NCBI RefSeq assembly: GCF_003885045.1
Contig: NZ_RHJS01000002.1
Location: 1,674,001 to 1,738,000, forward strand
Source of the DNA: Schaedlerella arabinosiphila
GTDB lineage: Bacteria > Bacillota > Clostridia > Lachnospirales > Lachnospiraceae
Length of the DNA: 64,000 bases
Direction: 5' to 3'
The position numbers and the translations under genes are program-made. The notes below the pieces were generated by a model. It was given only the letters and a program-made list of their open reading frames with translations, was not told where the DNA came from and did not search any database. Below are positions 51,064 through 59,712 of this stretch, in pieces (the first letter of the stretch is position 1; every line of letters starts with the position of its first letter).

Positions 51064-51563
51064 CAAAATTTCATAAAGTCAGTGAAGAACGGTTTTTGGA
51101 GGACTGGACAGATACCTTTCCGGAGTGCGCCCGGGATGAGGCGGCCCGGATCTATGAGGAGATCCGGCTTCCGAGACGGGCCACGGCAGGCTCCGCAGGC
51201 TATGACTTTTATGCGCCCGGGGACATTGTATTAGGCCCTGGGGAGACGGTGAAGATCCCCACCGGGATTCGGGTGGAGATGGAGACGGACTGGGTGCTCA
51301 AGTGCTATCCCAGGAGCGGCCTTGGATTCAAGTACAGGCTCCAGCTCAACAATACGGTGGGCATCATTGACAGCGACTATTTTTATTCCGATAACGAGGG
51401 GCACATCTTTGCGAAGCTGACCAACGATTCCAGGGAAGAAAAGACCGTGGAGGTCGGCCGGGGGGAAGGCTTCATGCAGGGAATCTTTGTGGAATACGGG
51501 ATCACGGTGGACGACGATGTCACCGACGTGCGGAACGGAGGATTCGGAAGCACCACCAGGTAA
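51051..51563 (+). CDS. dut: dUTP diphosphatase-like protein
   Basis: The 170-residue protein has trimeric dUTPase motifs: TAGSAGYDFYAP (motif 1), PRSGLGFKY (motif 2), NNTVGIIDSDYF (motif 3), RGEGFMQGIF (motif 4) and a C-terminal RNGGFGSTTR (motif 5). It hydrolyses dUTP to dUMP, feeding dTMP synthesis and keeping uracil out of DNA. About 35 extra N-terminal residues precede motif 1. The overlap with nrdG couples it to dNTP supply. Confidence 0.92.
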   Translation: MQRIAKFHKVSEERFLEDWTDTFPECARDEAARIYEEIRLPRRATAGSAGYDFYAPGDIVLGPGETVKIPTGIRVEMETDWVLKCYPRSGLGFKYRLQLNNTVGIIDSDYFYSDNEGHIFAKLTNDSREEKTVEVGRGEGFMQGIFVEYGITVDDDVTDVRNGGFGSTTR

Positions 51564-51666
51564 GGCCCGGCCGCTTTTAAAGCCCATGTAAAAAACGGCG
51601 GAAACGGGGCAAAAGCAGGTTCTGTAATTCTGATGAAAAAAAGATGAAAAAAAATGGAAAAAAGTG

Positions 51667-51696
51667 TTGACAATTGGCCGTTCTTAATAGTATAAT
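51667..51696 (+). promoter_or_regulatory. Promoter of the tRNA-Val/tRNA-Met pair
   Basis: TTGACA, 18 bases, TATAAT. A hairpin CGGGTTC/GAACCCG (about 51703-51726) follows in the leader. Confidence 0.85.
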
Positions 51697-51737
51697 AGCA
51701 AAGCGGGTTCGGGAAAGAGGAACCCGAGGAGAATTAG

Positions 51738-51810
51738 GGGGTCTTAGCTCAGCTGGGAGAGCATCTGCCTTACAAGCAGAGGGTCATAGGTTCGAGCCCT
51801 ATAGGCCCCA
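51738..51810 (+). tRNA. tRNA-Val (anticodon TAC)
   Basis: A 73-base cloverleaf: acceptor GGGGTCT with AGGCCCC, anticodon arm CTGCC-TTACAAG-style loop with TAC, T arm ATAGG/CCTAT with TTCGAGC, discriminator A, no CCA. Confidence 0.95.
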
Positions 51811-51832
51811 GGATTTTCTCAAAAGTTTATAT

Positions 51833-51906
51833 GGCGGAATAGCTCAGTTGGCTAGAGCACACGGTTCATACCCGTGGTGTCGCTGGTTCAAATCCAGTTT
51901 CCGCTA
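51833..51906 (+). tRNA. tRNA-Met (anticodon CAT)
   Basis: A 74-base cloverleaf: acceptor GGCGGAA with TTCCGCT (first pair G-T), D arm GCTC/GAGC, anticodon stem CACGG/CCGTG with CAT, T arm CTGG/CCAG. The normal first acceptor pair argues for elongator rather than initiator Met. A CAT tRNA modified to read AUA (Ile2) is possible but less likely. It lies 22 bases after tRNA-Val. Confidence 0.88.
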
Positions 51907-51911
51907 CTGAA

Positions 51912-51943
51912 AAAGAAGAGTTGATCAGAACTCTTCTTTTTTT
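51912..51943 (+). terminator. Terminator of the tRNA pair
   Basis: AAAGAAGAGTT and AACTCTTCTTT pair around a 6-base loop, then a T-run. Confidence 0.85.
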
Positions 51944-51945
51944 CC

Positions 51946-51974
51946 TTTTCCGAAACTATTTTTCATGTTATAAT
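51946..51974 (+). promoter_or_regulatory. Possible promoter of the 143-residue membrane protein gene
   Basis: TTTTCC (weak), 17 bases, TATAAT; leader about 75 bases. Confidence 0.4.
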
Positions 51975-52051
51975 AGTCAGGATTGATAAGCGGCTGATCC
52001 TTACGCGGCTGTAAACCGCAGCATCGGCAACAGAATACGGAGGATAAACGA

Positions 52052-52483
52052 TTGCGTCGGTTGGGATTTATATGGAAGCTTCTGGTGGGGGCTTATCTGA
52101 TATTTGTAGGTGTGACACTGCTGAATACGATTCTGGAGGTGCGTCCGGGGAATCAGGAGGTGATGTGCGGCATTGCGGCCGTATTTATTCTGGTTGGAGC
52201 CGGATACCTGATCGGGCTTCTGGCGGGGGTTGTGAGAAGGACCATGGAAAATCGGGAGCGGACGGATTCGCTGGAGATGGATCCGCCCTATTCTGCCATG
52301 CCTGCGCGGGACCAGTCCCTGTTTCGGACTGCCCCGATGATCCTCTTAGATGAGGACGATCAGAGCAGCGATATACAGGAGGGTTCTATCCCAAAGCCGG
52401 AGCAGGATCAAAAAGCGTCCGTCAGTCCTGCAACCGTGCGGCTGCAGACAGTCGGGCCGGATACGACGGTATGGAAAAAATAA
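52052..52483 (+). CDS. Uncharacterised two-helix membrane protein
   Basis: Start is TTG 52052 with GGAGG 8 bases upstream. The 143-residue product has two transmembrane helices (about 8-26 LLVGAYLIFVGVTLLNTIL and 37-60 VMCGIAAVFILVGAGYLIGL) and a polar, probably cytoplasmic tail. No family recognised. ispF follows after 51 bases containing a short AAAATAGC direct repeat; the two may be co-transcribed. Confidence 0.7.
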   Translation: MRRLGFIWKLLVGAYLIFVGVTLLNTILEVRPGNQEVMCGIAAVFILVGAGYLIGLLAGVVRRTMENRERTDSLEMDPPYSAMPARDQSLFRTAPMILLDEDDQSSDIQEGSIPKPEQDQKASVSPATVRLQTVGPDTTVWKK

Positions 52484-52534
52484 CAAAATAGCAAAAATAG
52501 CAAAATGGAAAAATGACAAAAAGGAGAATGGACT

Positions 52535-53092
52535 ATGCGTGTAGGAATGGGTTATGACGTCCATCGGCTGACAGAAGGACGCGACCTGATATTGGGCGGC
52601 GTGAAGATCCCCTATGAGAAGGGGCTTTTGGGGCATTCGGACGCGGATGTGCTGATTCACGCGGTGATGGATGCGCTTCTCGGGGCGGCGGCTCTGGGAG
52701 ATATCGGAAGACATTTTCCGGATACAGACCCCATGTACAAAGGGATCTCCAGTATCCGGCTTTTGGAGCATGTGGGCCGGCTTCTGGAGGAAGAGCGGTA
52801 CCTGGTGGAAAACATCGACGCCACGATCATTGCGCAGCGGCCGAAAATGCTGCCCCACATTGAATCTATGAGAAAGAATATTGCAGAGACTTTGGGGATT
52901 TCCGTCGATCAGGTCAACATCAAGGCCACCACAGAGGAAGGGCTGGGCTTTACCGGCACAGGGGAAGGGATCTCCTCCCAGGCGGTATGTCTCCTGGAGA
53001 AGATCACCAACTACAGCAGCTTCGACGTGACACCGGGGGGCGCCTGCAGTACCTGTTCCGGCTGCCGCCGGATTTCTGAGGAACAGGGATAG
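52535..53092 (+). CDS. ispF: 2-C-methyl-D-erythritol 2,4-cyclodiphosphate synthase with a Cys-rich tail
   Basis: IspF cyclises CDP-ME-2-phosphate in the MEP pathway. The core (1-158) is standard: MGYDVHRL with zinc ligands Asp8 and His10, [41 protein letters not shown]. The usual protein ends near residue 158. Here 27 more residues follow, ending [18 protein letters not shown] with Cys171, Cys174 and Cys177 (CxxCxxC), a possible metal site. No frameshift is needed to explain it. Confidence 0.95.
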   Translation: MRVGMGYDVHRLTEGRDLILGGVKIPYEKGLLGHSDADVLIHAVMDALLGAAALGDIGRHFPDTDPMYKGISSIRLLEHVGRLLEEERYLVENIDATIIAQRPKMLPHIESMRKNIAETLGISVDQVNIKATTEEGLGFTGTGEGISSQAVCLLEKITNYSSFDVTPGGACSTCSGCRRISEEQG

Positions 53093-53122
53093 GCGCCGGG
53101 GCGGAAAAATCAGAGTCAAATA

Positions 53123-53188
53123 CCCCGCAGCAATCGTAAAATATCCATGCAAGCATGGCTGCTTGGCTGGTTGCTTCGCGGGAATAAA
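53123..53188 (+). repeat. Dispersed palindromic intergenic repeat, copy 3 (longest form)
   Basis: The core at 53138-53188 repeats copies 1 and 2 (AAATATCC, CCATGC-AA-GCATGG, CTTGGCT, TTGCTTCGCGGGAATAAA). This copy has an additional left arm, CCCCGCAGCAA at 53123-53133, which can pair with TTGCTTCGCGGG, suggesting that the full element is a long outer hairpin around the inner palindrome. Confidence 0.85.
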
Positions 53189-53202
53189 GGAAGCAGGACA
53201 GG

Positions 53203-54339
53203 ATGGAACTTCGAAAGCTGGAACAAAAAGAACACGGGAATACGAGAAAGCTGTGGGAAACCGTGTTTTCAGAGGATACCAGAGAATTTTTGGATTATTA
53301 CTATTTTTTGAAGACAAGGGACAATGAGATCTTTGTGATGGAGGAAGAGGGCAGGATCTGTTCTATGATCCATCTCAATCCCTATACGCTGCGGATTGAG
53401 GAGGATTTCAGACTGTGCCATTATATCGTCGGGGTTGCCACCGGGGAACCTTTTCGGAAGCGGGGCTATATGGGAATGCTTCTGCGCCGGGCGATGCAGG
53501 AAATGTACGGCAGGAAGGAGCCCTTTACGTTTTTGATGCCTGCCGCGGAAAGGATCTATACCCCCTATGACTTCCGGTTTGTCTATGACCAGAGGCAGAC
53601 GGAGGAGTTAAAACCGGAGGATTTCCTTCGTACCCCGGATACCAGCGTCCTGTTTCAGGATGCGTCCCTTGGGGACGCCCGGGAGGCCGCGGCGTTTGCA
53701 GAGACCCATTTTGCAGGAAACTCTCAGGTCTGCGCCAGGCGGGATGAAGCCTATTACCAGACGCTGATGTTTGAGCAGCAGAGCGAGCGGGGCGGACTTC
53801 GGCTGATCCGGGCGGAGGGAAGGCTTGTAGGCCTTTTTGCCTATGGCGACGAGGACGCTCTGGAGATCCGGGAGCCTCTTTATCTTCCGGAATATGAGTG
53901 GGCGTTTCAGGAAGCGGCTGCCCGTCTGGCGGAGGAGAGGGGCAGAGCGGTAAAGCTGTATGCCTGGGAAGGGGGCGCAAAAAAGCAGCCCCTGATCATG
54001 GCAAGGCTTCTCCATCTGGAGACCATGCTTTCCTGCATGAAGGTACGGCAGGGGGAGGAGATGGATTGTTCCTTTGCGGTACTGGATTCCATCCTGCCTC
54101 AGAACAGCCGGATCTGGCGGATTCGGGGCGGGGCGGACACGAACCGGAAGGTGCTGGCCCAAGAGACAGAGGACTCCGAGGGCGTGATCACCATCGGGGC
54201 TTTGGCGGGACTTCTGTTCGGATACCGGAGTGTAAAAGAGGCGGCCCGGGAAGAGGATGTGTTTATGACAGAGCATTTGAAGCGGGAACTGGAAAAACTC
54301 CAGGTGCTGAAAACGGTCTGTCTCAATGAGATAGTATAA
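53203..54339 (+). CDS. Eis-like GNAT N-acetyltransferase
   Basis: The 378-residue protein has an N-terminal GNAT domain (EDTREFLDYYYFLK, then IVGVATGEPFRKRGYMGMLLRRAMQ, the acetyl-CoA loop near residues 70-95), a second GNAT-like fold and a C-terminal SCP2-like domain, as in the Eis family. Such enzymes acetylate amines including aminoglycosides; the natural substrate here is unknown. The gene starts 14 bases after repeat copy 3. Confidence 0.85.
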   Translation: MELRKLEQKEHGNTRKLWETVFSEDTREFLDYYYFLKTRDNEIFVMEEEGRICSMIHLNPYTLRIEEDFRLCHYIVGVATGEPFRKRGYMGMLLRRAMQEMYGRKEPFTFLMPAAERIYTPYDFRFVYDQRQTEELKPEDFLRTPDTSVLFQDASLGDAREAAAFAETHFAGNSQVCARRDEAYYQTLMFEQQSERGGLRLIRAEGRLVGLFAYGDEDALEIREPLYLPEYEWAFQEAAARLAEERGRAVKLYAWEGGAKKQPLIMARLLHLETMLSCMKVRQGEEMDCSFAVLDSILPQNSRIWRIRGGADTNRKVLAQETEDSEGVITIGALAGLLFGYRSVKEAAREEDVFMTEHLKRELEKLQVLKTVCLNEIV

Positions 54340-54389
54340 TGCCTGCACATAGCGTCTCAGGACGTTTGCCCGGCGGCAGCCTGCAGGCA
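54340..54389 (+). repeat. Inverted repeat before cysE
   Basis: TGCCTGCA at 54340-54347 and TGCAGGCA at 54382-54389 are perfect arms enclosing a GC-rich loop; no T-run follows. Confidence 0.4.
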
Positions 54390-54405
54390 TATGGGGAGGT
54401 CATAA

Positions 54406-55059
54406 ATGGGAATCATATCTTATATCAAAGAGGAAATTCAGGTGATCCGGGAGAGGGACCCGGCCATCAAGTCCAATATGGAGGTGCTGCTGTATCCCAG
54501 CTTTAAGGTGATCTTAAGCTACCGGGCGGCACACAAGCTGTATCGGAAAAAGCATTATTTCCTGGCCCGCTGGATTTCCCAGAGGGCGGCAAGAAAGACC
54601 GGGATCGAGATCCACCCCGGAGCGCGGATCGGGAAGGGACTGTTCATCGACCACGGAAGCGGCGTGATCATCGGGGAGACCACCATCATCGGGGACAATG
54701 TGACCCTCTACCAGGGAGTTACCTTGGGAGGTACCGGGAAGGAAAAGGGAAAGCGGCATCCCACCCTGAAGGACAACGTCATGGTCAGCGCCGGGGCCAA
54801 GATCCTGGGATCCTTTACCATCGGGGAAAATTCCAAGATCGGGGCAGGCTCCGTGGTGCTTGAGGAGGTTCCGCCCAACTGCACTGTAGTGGGGGTACCG
54901 GGGCGGATCGTCCGGATGGGCAACCAGAAGGTGCCCCGCACGGAGATGGACCACGTCCATCTGCCGGACCCGGTGCTCGGCGATATCCGGGCGCTTCAGC
55001 AGGAAAACGAGCAGCTGCGCCGGCAGATGGCGGAGCTGGAGAAGCGGATGGGCTCCTGA
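54406..55059 (+). CDS. cysE: Serine O-acetyltransferase
   Basis: CysE makes O-acetylserine for cysteine synthesis. The 217-residue protein is the short Firmicutes form: helical N-terminus, then left-handed beta-helix hexapeptides (IEIHPGARIGKGLFIDHGSG, IIGETTIIGDNVTLYQGVTL, GTGKEKGKRHPTLKDNVMV). GGGGAGG precedes the ATG. In Bacillus cysE also precedes cysS. Confidence 0.95.
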   Translation: MGIISYIKEEIQVIRERDPAIKSNMEVLLYPSFKVILSYRAAHKLYRKKHYFLARWISQRAARKTGIEIHPGARIGKGLFIDHGSGVIIGETTIIGDNVTLYQGVTLGGTGKEKGKRHPTLKDNVMVSAGAKILGSFTIGENSKIGAGSVVLEEVPPNCTVVGVPGRIVRMGNQKVPRTEMDHVHLPDPVLGDIRALQQENEQLRRQMAELEKRMGS

Positions 55060-55169
55060 CAGCACAAACGATAAGAACGATTGCCGGAAAAAGGAAGCAG
55101 CGGTTGTGGGAAGATCTGTCCCCGGCGCTGCCCATAGAATAACCTATCAGGAAGAGAGGAAAGACAGCC

Positions 55170-56576
55170 ATGAAATTATATAATACCATGTCTAAGAAAA
55201 AAGAGGAGTTCATCCCTTTGGAACCGAATAAGGTCAGGATGTACGTGTGCGGGCCAACCGTCTATAATTTTATCCATATCGGAAACGCCCGGCCCATGAT
55301 CGTATTCGATACGGTGCGCAGGTATTTTGAGTATAAAGGGTATGATGTGAATTTTGTATCCAATTTTACCGATGTGGATGACAAGATCATCAAGAAGGCG
55401 CTGGAAGAAGGGGTATCGGCAGATGAGATTTCCAGCCGCTACATCGAGGAGTGCAAAAAGGACATGGAGGGGATGAATGTAAGGCCGGCCACGGTGCATC
55501 CCCTTGCCACACAGGAGATCGGCGGCATGATCGAGATGATCCGGACGCTGATCGACAAGGGCTTTGCCTATGAAAAGAACGGCACCGTGTACTACCGCAC
55601 CAGGAAATTTGCGGAGTATGGGAAGCTCTCCCATAAGAATCTGGACGACCTGCGTTCCGGAAACCGCTCCCTCCTTGTGACCGGGGAGGATGAGAAGGAA
55701 GATCCCCTGGATTTTGTACTCTGGAAGCCCAAAAAGGAAGGGGAGCCCGCCTGGGAATCTCCCTGGAGCGAAGGGCGTCCGGGGTGGCACATCGAATGCT
55801 CGGAGATGTCCAAAAAATACCTGGGCGAACAGATCGACATCCATGCGGGCGGGGAGGATCTGATTTTCCCCCACCATGAAAATGAAATCGCCCAGAGCGA
55901 GGCGGCCAACGGAAAAGAATTTTCGAAATACTGGCTCCACAACGGCTTTCTCAACATCGACAACCGGAAGATGTCCAAATCCCTGGGCAATTTCTTTACG
56001 GTCCGGGAGATCAGCGAGAAGTATGACCTCCAGGTCCTGCGTTTCTTCATGCTCAGCGCCCATTACCGAAGCCCCTTGAATTTCAGCGGAGAGCTGATGG
56101 AAGCGGCTAAGAACGGGCTGGAGAGGATCGTGACGGCTGCAGACCACCTGCGGTTTTTAATTCAGAACGCGCAGACCACGCCTTTACAGGAATCAGAGAA
56201 GGAAGCCTTTGAGAAGATTCAGGAGTATGCAGAGAGCTTTGAGAACGCCATGGACGATGATTTTAACACGGCAGACGCGGCGGCGGCGGTGTTTGAGCTG
56301 GTGAAGCACGCCAATACGACGGCAGGCGGGGAGAGCTCCAAAGAATACCTGCAGGGGCTTCTGGATATGCTCGTGAAGCTGACGGATGTGCTGGGAATCA
56401 TCGTGGAGAAAAAGGAAGAGCTGCTGGATGCGGATATTGAGGCTTTGATCGCAGAACGGCAGGCGGCAAGGAAGGAAAAGAACTTTGCCAGGGCGGACGA
56501 GATCCGGGATGAGCTGCTTGAGAGAGGGATCATTTTGAAGGATACGCGAGAAGGAGTACAATGGAAAAGGGCATGA
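55170..56576 (+). CDS. cysS: Cysteinyl-tRNA synthetase
   Basis: The 468-residue class I enzyme has Cys27 of the zinc site in [17 protein letters not shown] (HIGN at 36-39), [26 protein letters not shown] and the KMSKS loop [10 protein letters not shown] 110-base gap after cysE shows no T-box or clear promoter. The 3' end overlaps mrnC by 16 bases. Confidence 0.97.
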   Translation: MKLYNTMSKKKEEFIPLEPNKVRMYVCGPTVYNFIHIGNARPMIVFDTVRRYFEYKGYDVNFVSNFTDVDDKIIKKALEEGVSADEISSRYIEECKKDMEGMNVRPATVHPLATQEIGGMIEMIRTLIDKGFAYEKNGTVYYRTRKFAEYGKLSHKNLDDLRSGNRSLLVTGEDEKEDPLDFVLWKPKKEGEPAWESPWSEGRPGWHIECSEMSKKYLGEQIDIHAGGEDLIFPHHENEIAQSEAANGKEFSKYWLHNGFLNIDNRKMSKSLGNFFTVREISEKYDLQVLRFFMLSAHYRSPLNFSGELMEAAKNGLERIVTAADHLRFLIQNAQTTPLQESEKEAFEKIQEYAESFENAMDDDFNTADAAAAVFELVKHANTTAGGESSKEYLQGLLDMLVKLTDVLGIIVEKKEELLDADIEALIAERQAARKEKNFARADEIRDELLERGIILKDTREGVQWKRA

Positions 56577-57016
56577 CGTTTGAGTTTTATGATCATATCC
56601 GGGATGTACTGGGGCTTAAGGAGGCGGAGGCGGACAGTTTTTCGCCCCTTGTCCTGGCATACATGGGGGACTGCGTGTTCGACCTGATCATCAAGAGTAT
56701 GGTGGTCAGCAGGGGAAATAAGCAGGTTCACAGGATGCATGAGGAAACCAGCAGCTATGTGCAGGCTTCGGCGCAGTCTCTGATGATGCGCACCATACAG
56801 CAGCATCTGACGGAGGAGGAGCACGCGGTTTACCGCAGGGGGCGCAATACCAAGTCTGTTTCCCCTGCGAAGAATCAGAGCATCACGGATTACCGCAGGG
56901 CCACCGGATTTGAGGCGCTGCTGGGATACCTGTTTTTGAAGAAACGATATGCCCGCCTGATGGAACTGGTCAGGATCGGGCTGGACAGCCTGGAAAATGC
57001 GGGCGATTGTGAATAG
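56561..57016 (+). CDS. mrnC: Mini-ribonuclease III
   Basis: Mini-III matures 23S rRNA ends. The 151-residue protein is one RNase III catalytic domain ([17 protein letters not shown], and later [19 protein letters not shown] with the acidic residues) without a double-stranded RNA-binding domain. It overlaps the cysS end, as in Bacillus. Confidence 0.95.
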   Translation: MEKGMTFEFYDHIRDVLGLKEAEADSFSPLVLAYMGDCVFDLIIKSMVVSRGNKQVHRMHEETSSYVQASAQSLMMRTIQQHLTEEEHAVYRRGRNTKSVSPAKNQSITDYRRATGFEALLGYLFLKKRYARLMELVRIGLDSLENAGDCE

Positions 57017-57089
57017 GCAATGTGAGAGAATCTGCTTTCGCAGATGGGTTACAGGGTTACGATTCACAGCAATTTACAGGAGATGGGAT

Positions 57090-57887
57090 ATGAAAAATAT
57101 AGAAAAAGAGACAAAAACGGCGGATTTGGATGTACTCCAGGAGCAGCCGCTTCTGATTGAGGGAAGAAACGCCGTGCTGGAGGCATTCCGCTCGGGAAAG
57201 CCGGTGGATAAGCTGTTTGTGCTGGACGGATGCCAGGACGGCCCCATCCGTACGATCATCCGGGAGGCAAAGAAGCACGATGTGATCCTGAATTTTGTAG
57301 GGAAGGAGCGTCTCAACCAGATCTCCGGGACAGGAAAGCACCAGGGGGTCATCGCTTTTGCGGCGGCCTATGAATACGCCCAGGTGGAGGATATGCTGGC
57401 GCTTGCGAAGTCACGGGGGGAGGATCCCTTTCTGATCCTCCTGGACAATATCGAGGACCCTCACAACCTGGGGGCCATCATACGGACGGCCAATGTGATG
57501 GGCGCCCATGGGGTGATTATCCCCAAGCGCCGGGCATCCGGGCTTACGGCTACGGTGGCGAAAACCTCTGCCGGGGCGCTGAATTACACTCCGGTGGCCA
57601 AGGTGACCAATCTGGCAAGGACCATTGAAGAACTAAAAGAACAAGGACTCTGGTTTGTCTGCGCGGATATGGACGGGGAGGCTCCCTATAAAATGAACCT
57701 GACCGGCCCCATCGGCCTGGTCATCGGCAATGAAGGGGAAGGCGTCGGACGGCTGGTACGGGAGCGCTGTGATTTTCTGGCAGGGATTCCCATGAAAGGG
57801 GAGATTGATTCCCTGAACGCGTCTGTGGCGGCGGGAGTGCTTTCCTATGAGATCCTGCGGCAGCGGCTGCACAAAGCCGGGGAATGA
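57090..57887 (+). CDS. rlmB: 23S rRNA (guanosine2251-2'-O)-methyltransferase RlmB family
   Basis: The 265-residue SpoU-type SPOUT methyltransferase has an N-terminal substrate-binding domain (LIEGRNAVLEAFRSGKPVDK) and the SAM knot: LDNIEDPHNLGAIIRTANVMG, GLVIGNEGEGVGRLVRERCD, IPMKGEIDSLNASVAAGV. AGGAG precedes ATG 57090; a longer frame overlaps mrnC and has no site. Confidence 0.95.
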   Translation: MKNIEKETKTADLDVLQEQPLLIEGRNAVLEAFRSGKPVDKLFVLDGCQDGPIRTIIREAKKHDVILNFVGKERLNQISGTGKHQGVIAFAAAYEYAQVEDMLALAKSRGEDPFLILLDNIEDPHNLGAIIRTANVMGAHGVIIPKRRASGLTATVAKTSAGALNYTPVAKVTNLARTIEELKEQGLWFVCADMDGEAPYKMNLTGPIGLVIGNEGEGVGRLVRERCDFLAGIPMKGEIDSLNASVAAGVLSYEILRQRLHKAGE

Positions 57888-57929
57888 CCGGGGGCATCGG
57901 CCTGGTATACCGGGGACGGAGGTGGAACC

Positions 57930-58547
57930 ATGGGAATATATGACACGATGACGGATGAGCAGCTCATATCCCGTCTCCGAGGAGGGGAACGGGATATCAT
58001 GGATTACCTGATGGTAAAATATAAATCCATGGTGCGCCGCAAGACCAGGGAGATGTTTTTAATCGGCGGGGAAAATGACGATCTGATCCAGGAGGGGATG
58101 ATCGGGCTGATGAAGGCGGTGCAGAACTATGACCCGGAGCAGGGCAACAGCTTCCAGAGCTTTGCCGAGCTGTGCGTCTCCCGCCAGATGTACAGCGCCA
58201 TCGAAGCCTCCCAGCGGAAAAAGCATTTGCCGCTGAACTCTTATGTATCCCTGTATGAGGTGGAAGAGGACGAAGACGAGAGAAAGGAGATCCCGCTGAT
58301 TGATAAGATCCGGTCGGATGTGGACAACAATCCTGAAGTCCTGTATGTGGGGAAGGAGTATGTAGAGATATTTATTGAGAACCTGAAGGACTCCTTAAGC
58401 GCGCTGGAAAACCACGTGCTCTATCTGCATCTGATGGGAACCGATTACCGCACCATTGCGGAAATCCTGAATAAAAGCCCCAAGACCGTGGACAACGCGC
58501 TGCAGCGGATCAAGGCAAAGGCGGGGAAGCTTTTGCGGAGCAGATGA
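57930..58547 (+). CDS. sigH: RNA polymerase sporulation sigma factor SigH
   Basis: The 205-residue sigma factor has region 2 (GGERDIMDYLMVKYKSMVRR, then DDLIQEGMIGLMKAVQNYDP) and region 4 (TDYRTIAEILNKSPKTVDNALQRIK). Position after mrnC-rlmB is the classic place of sigH (spo0H), which directs early sporulation and transition-state genes. It implies a spore-forming ancestry, though not that this strain sporulates. The yacP/rae1 gene that lies between rlmB and sigH in Bacillus is absent. Confidence 0.93.
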   Translation: MGIYDTMTDEQLISRLRGGERDIMDYLMVKYKSMVRRKTREMFLIGGENDDLIQEGMIGLMKAVQNYDPEQGNSFQSFAELCVSRQMYSAIEASQRKKHLPLNSYVSLYEVEEDEDERKEIPLIDKIRSDVDNNPEVLYVGKEYVEIFIENLKDSLSALENHVLYLHLMGTDYRTIAEILNKSPKTVDNALQRIKAKAGKLLRSR

Positions 58548-58586
58548 CAGAATGATTGAGAACAGCACATCAGGAGGAAAGGAACT

Positions 58587-59033
58587 ATGAGATTTGTGAT
58601 TCAGCGGGTAACCAGGTCCAGCGTGTCCGTGGACGGGACAACCATCGGGAAGATCGGGAAAGGATTCCTGGTATTGATCGGGATTTCCCAGGAGGATACC
58701 CAGGAGACTGCGGACAGGCTGGTAAAGAAAATGACCGGGCTTCGGATCTTTGAGGATGAGAACGGAAAGACGAACCTGTCCCTGGCGGATGTGGGCGGGG
58801 CTTTGCTTTTGATCTCCCAGTTTACGCTGTATGCCAACTGTAAAAAGGGAAATCGCCCCAGCTTTACCGAGGCCGGTTCTCCGGAGAAGGCAAACGCGCT
58901 CTATGAATACATCATCCAGGCATGCCGTGAAAAGGTTCCGGTTGTGGAGACGGGAAGCTTCGGGGCAGAGATGGAGGTCAGCCTGGTCAATGACGGGCCG
59001 TTTACGATTCTGCTGGATTCGGAAAAAATGTGA
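58587..59033 (+). CDS. dtd: D-aminoacyl-tRNA deacylase
   Basis: Dtd removes D-amino acids (and glycine from tRNA-Ala) wrongly attached to tRNA. The 148-residue protein begins [17 protein letters not shown] and has the SQFTLYAN motif and the [11 protein letters not shown] end with the Gly-cisPro-type GP. AGGAGG precedes the ATG. Confidence 0.96.
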   Translation: MRFVIQRVTRSSVSVDGTTIGKIGKGFLVLIGISQEDTQETADRLVKKMTGLRIFEDENGKTNLSLADVGGALLLISQFTLYANCKKGNRPSFTEAGSPEKANALYEYIIQACREKVPVVETGSFGAEMEVSLVNDGPFTILLDSEKM

Positions 59034-59051
59034 CAAATTCCGAAAAAAATA

Positions 59052-59081
59052 TTGACAAATTACCAGGTTATGGTGTATAGT
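59052..59081 (+). promoter_or_regulatory. Promoter of tRNA-Thr(GGT)
   Basis: TTGACA, 18 bases, TATAGT. Confidence 0.75.
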
Positions 59082-59139
59082 ATTAATGTTGTGTGACATG
59101 ATGCTCCGGTTTATCTGGCAGTAGAAAAATATGTTGCAG

Positions 59140-59212
<73 letters not shown>

Positions 59213-59224
59213 TTGGAATAGTTA

Positions 59225-59276
59225 AAAATAAAGGCTTTTCAAGGAAATCATTCTTTGAAATGTCTTTATTTTTATT
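59225..59276 (+). terminator. Terminator of tRNA-Thr(GGT)
   Basis: AATAAAG/CTTTATT outer arms and TTTCAA/TTGAAA inner arms, then TTTTATTTTAT. From here to 59481 the DNA is very AT-rich and holds no gene. Confidence 0.7.
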
Positions 59277-59481
59277 TTATTATCCGAACGAGTGATTTTC
59301 ATTTTCTGTTTTGAGGTAGAAATTACAAATTTATTGTTTTTCTGGTAGTGGTTTGCTATAATTTAATTGATATCGTATAGAATGTATGAAACAGCAGAAA
59401 GTATATTTGGTGTATAGTTTAAGATTTTTATATCGTCCTAAAAGTGTATAAATGTAGATATAGTTGAAAGGATGTGTTTTT

Positions 59482-59712
59482 ATGGCATATGATACGTTAG
59501 TCAGAGAAGCGAAAGACCTTCCAGAAGATATGATAGTGCAGATCATCAATTTTATGAGATTTTTGAAATACGCATCGAAAAAGGAACAGACAGAACATTC
59601 TATAAGTAATGATATTACATTTCGCAGAACAGTAAATCCGTTAGCGGATGAATTTATTTCTATTGCAGAGGATTTTGACGAAACACCAGAATGTTTTAAG
59701 GAGTATTTATAA
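59482..59712 (+). CDS. Antitoxin of a VapBC-like pair (DUF2281-like)
   Basis: From ATG 59482, with AAAGGA 9 bases upstream, the product has 76 residues. LVREAKDLPEDMIVQIINFM resembles the LPEE...FIEFLK pattern of DUF2281-type antitoxins; the acidic C-terminus (SIAEDFDETPECFKEYL) would bind the toxin. Its stop overlaps the toxin ATG (TAATG), the classic antitoxin-first arrangement. AT-rich codon use unlike the neighbours. Confidence 0.75.
   Translation: MAYDTLVREAKDLPEDMIVQIINFMRFLKYASKKEQTEHSISNDITFRRTVNPLADEFISIAEDFDETPECFKEYL

Noticed and set aside
55060..55169. A T-box or cysteine-responsive leader before cysS
   Set aside because: The 110-base gap has no T-box sequence, specifier hairpin or antiterminator.
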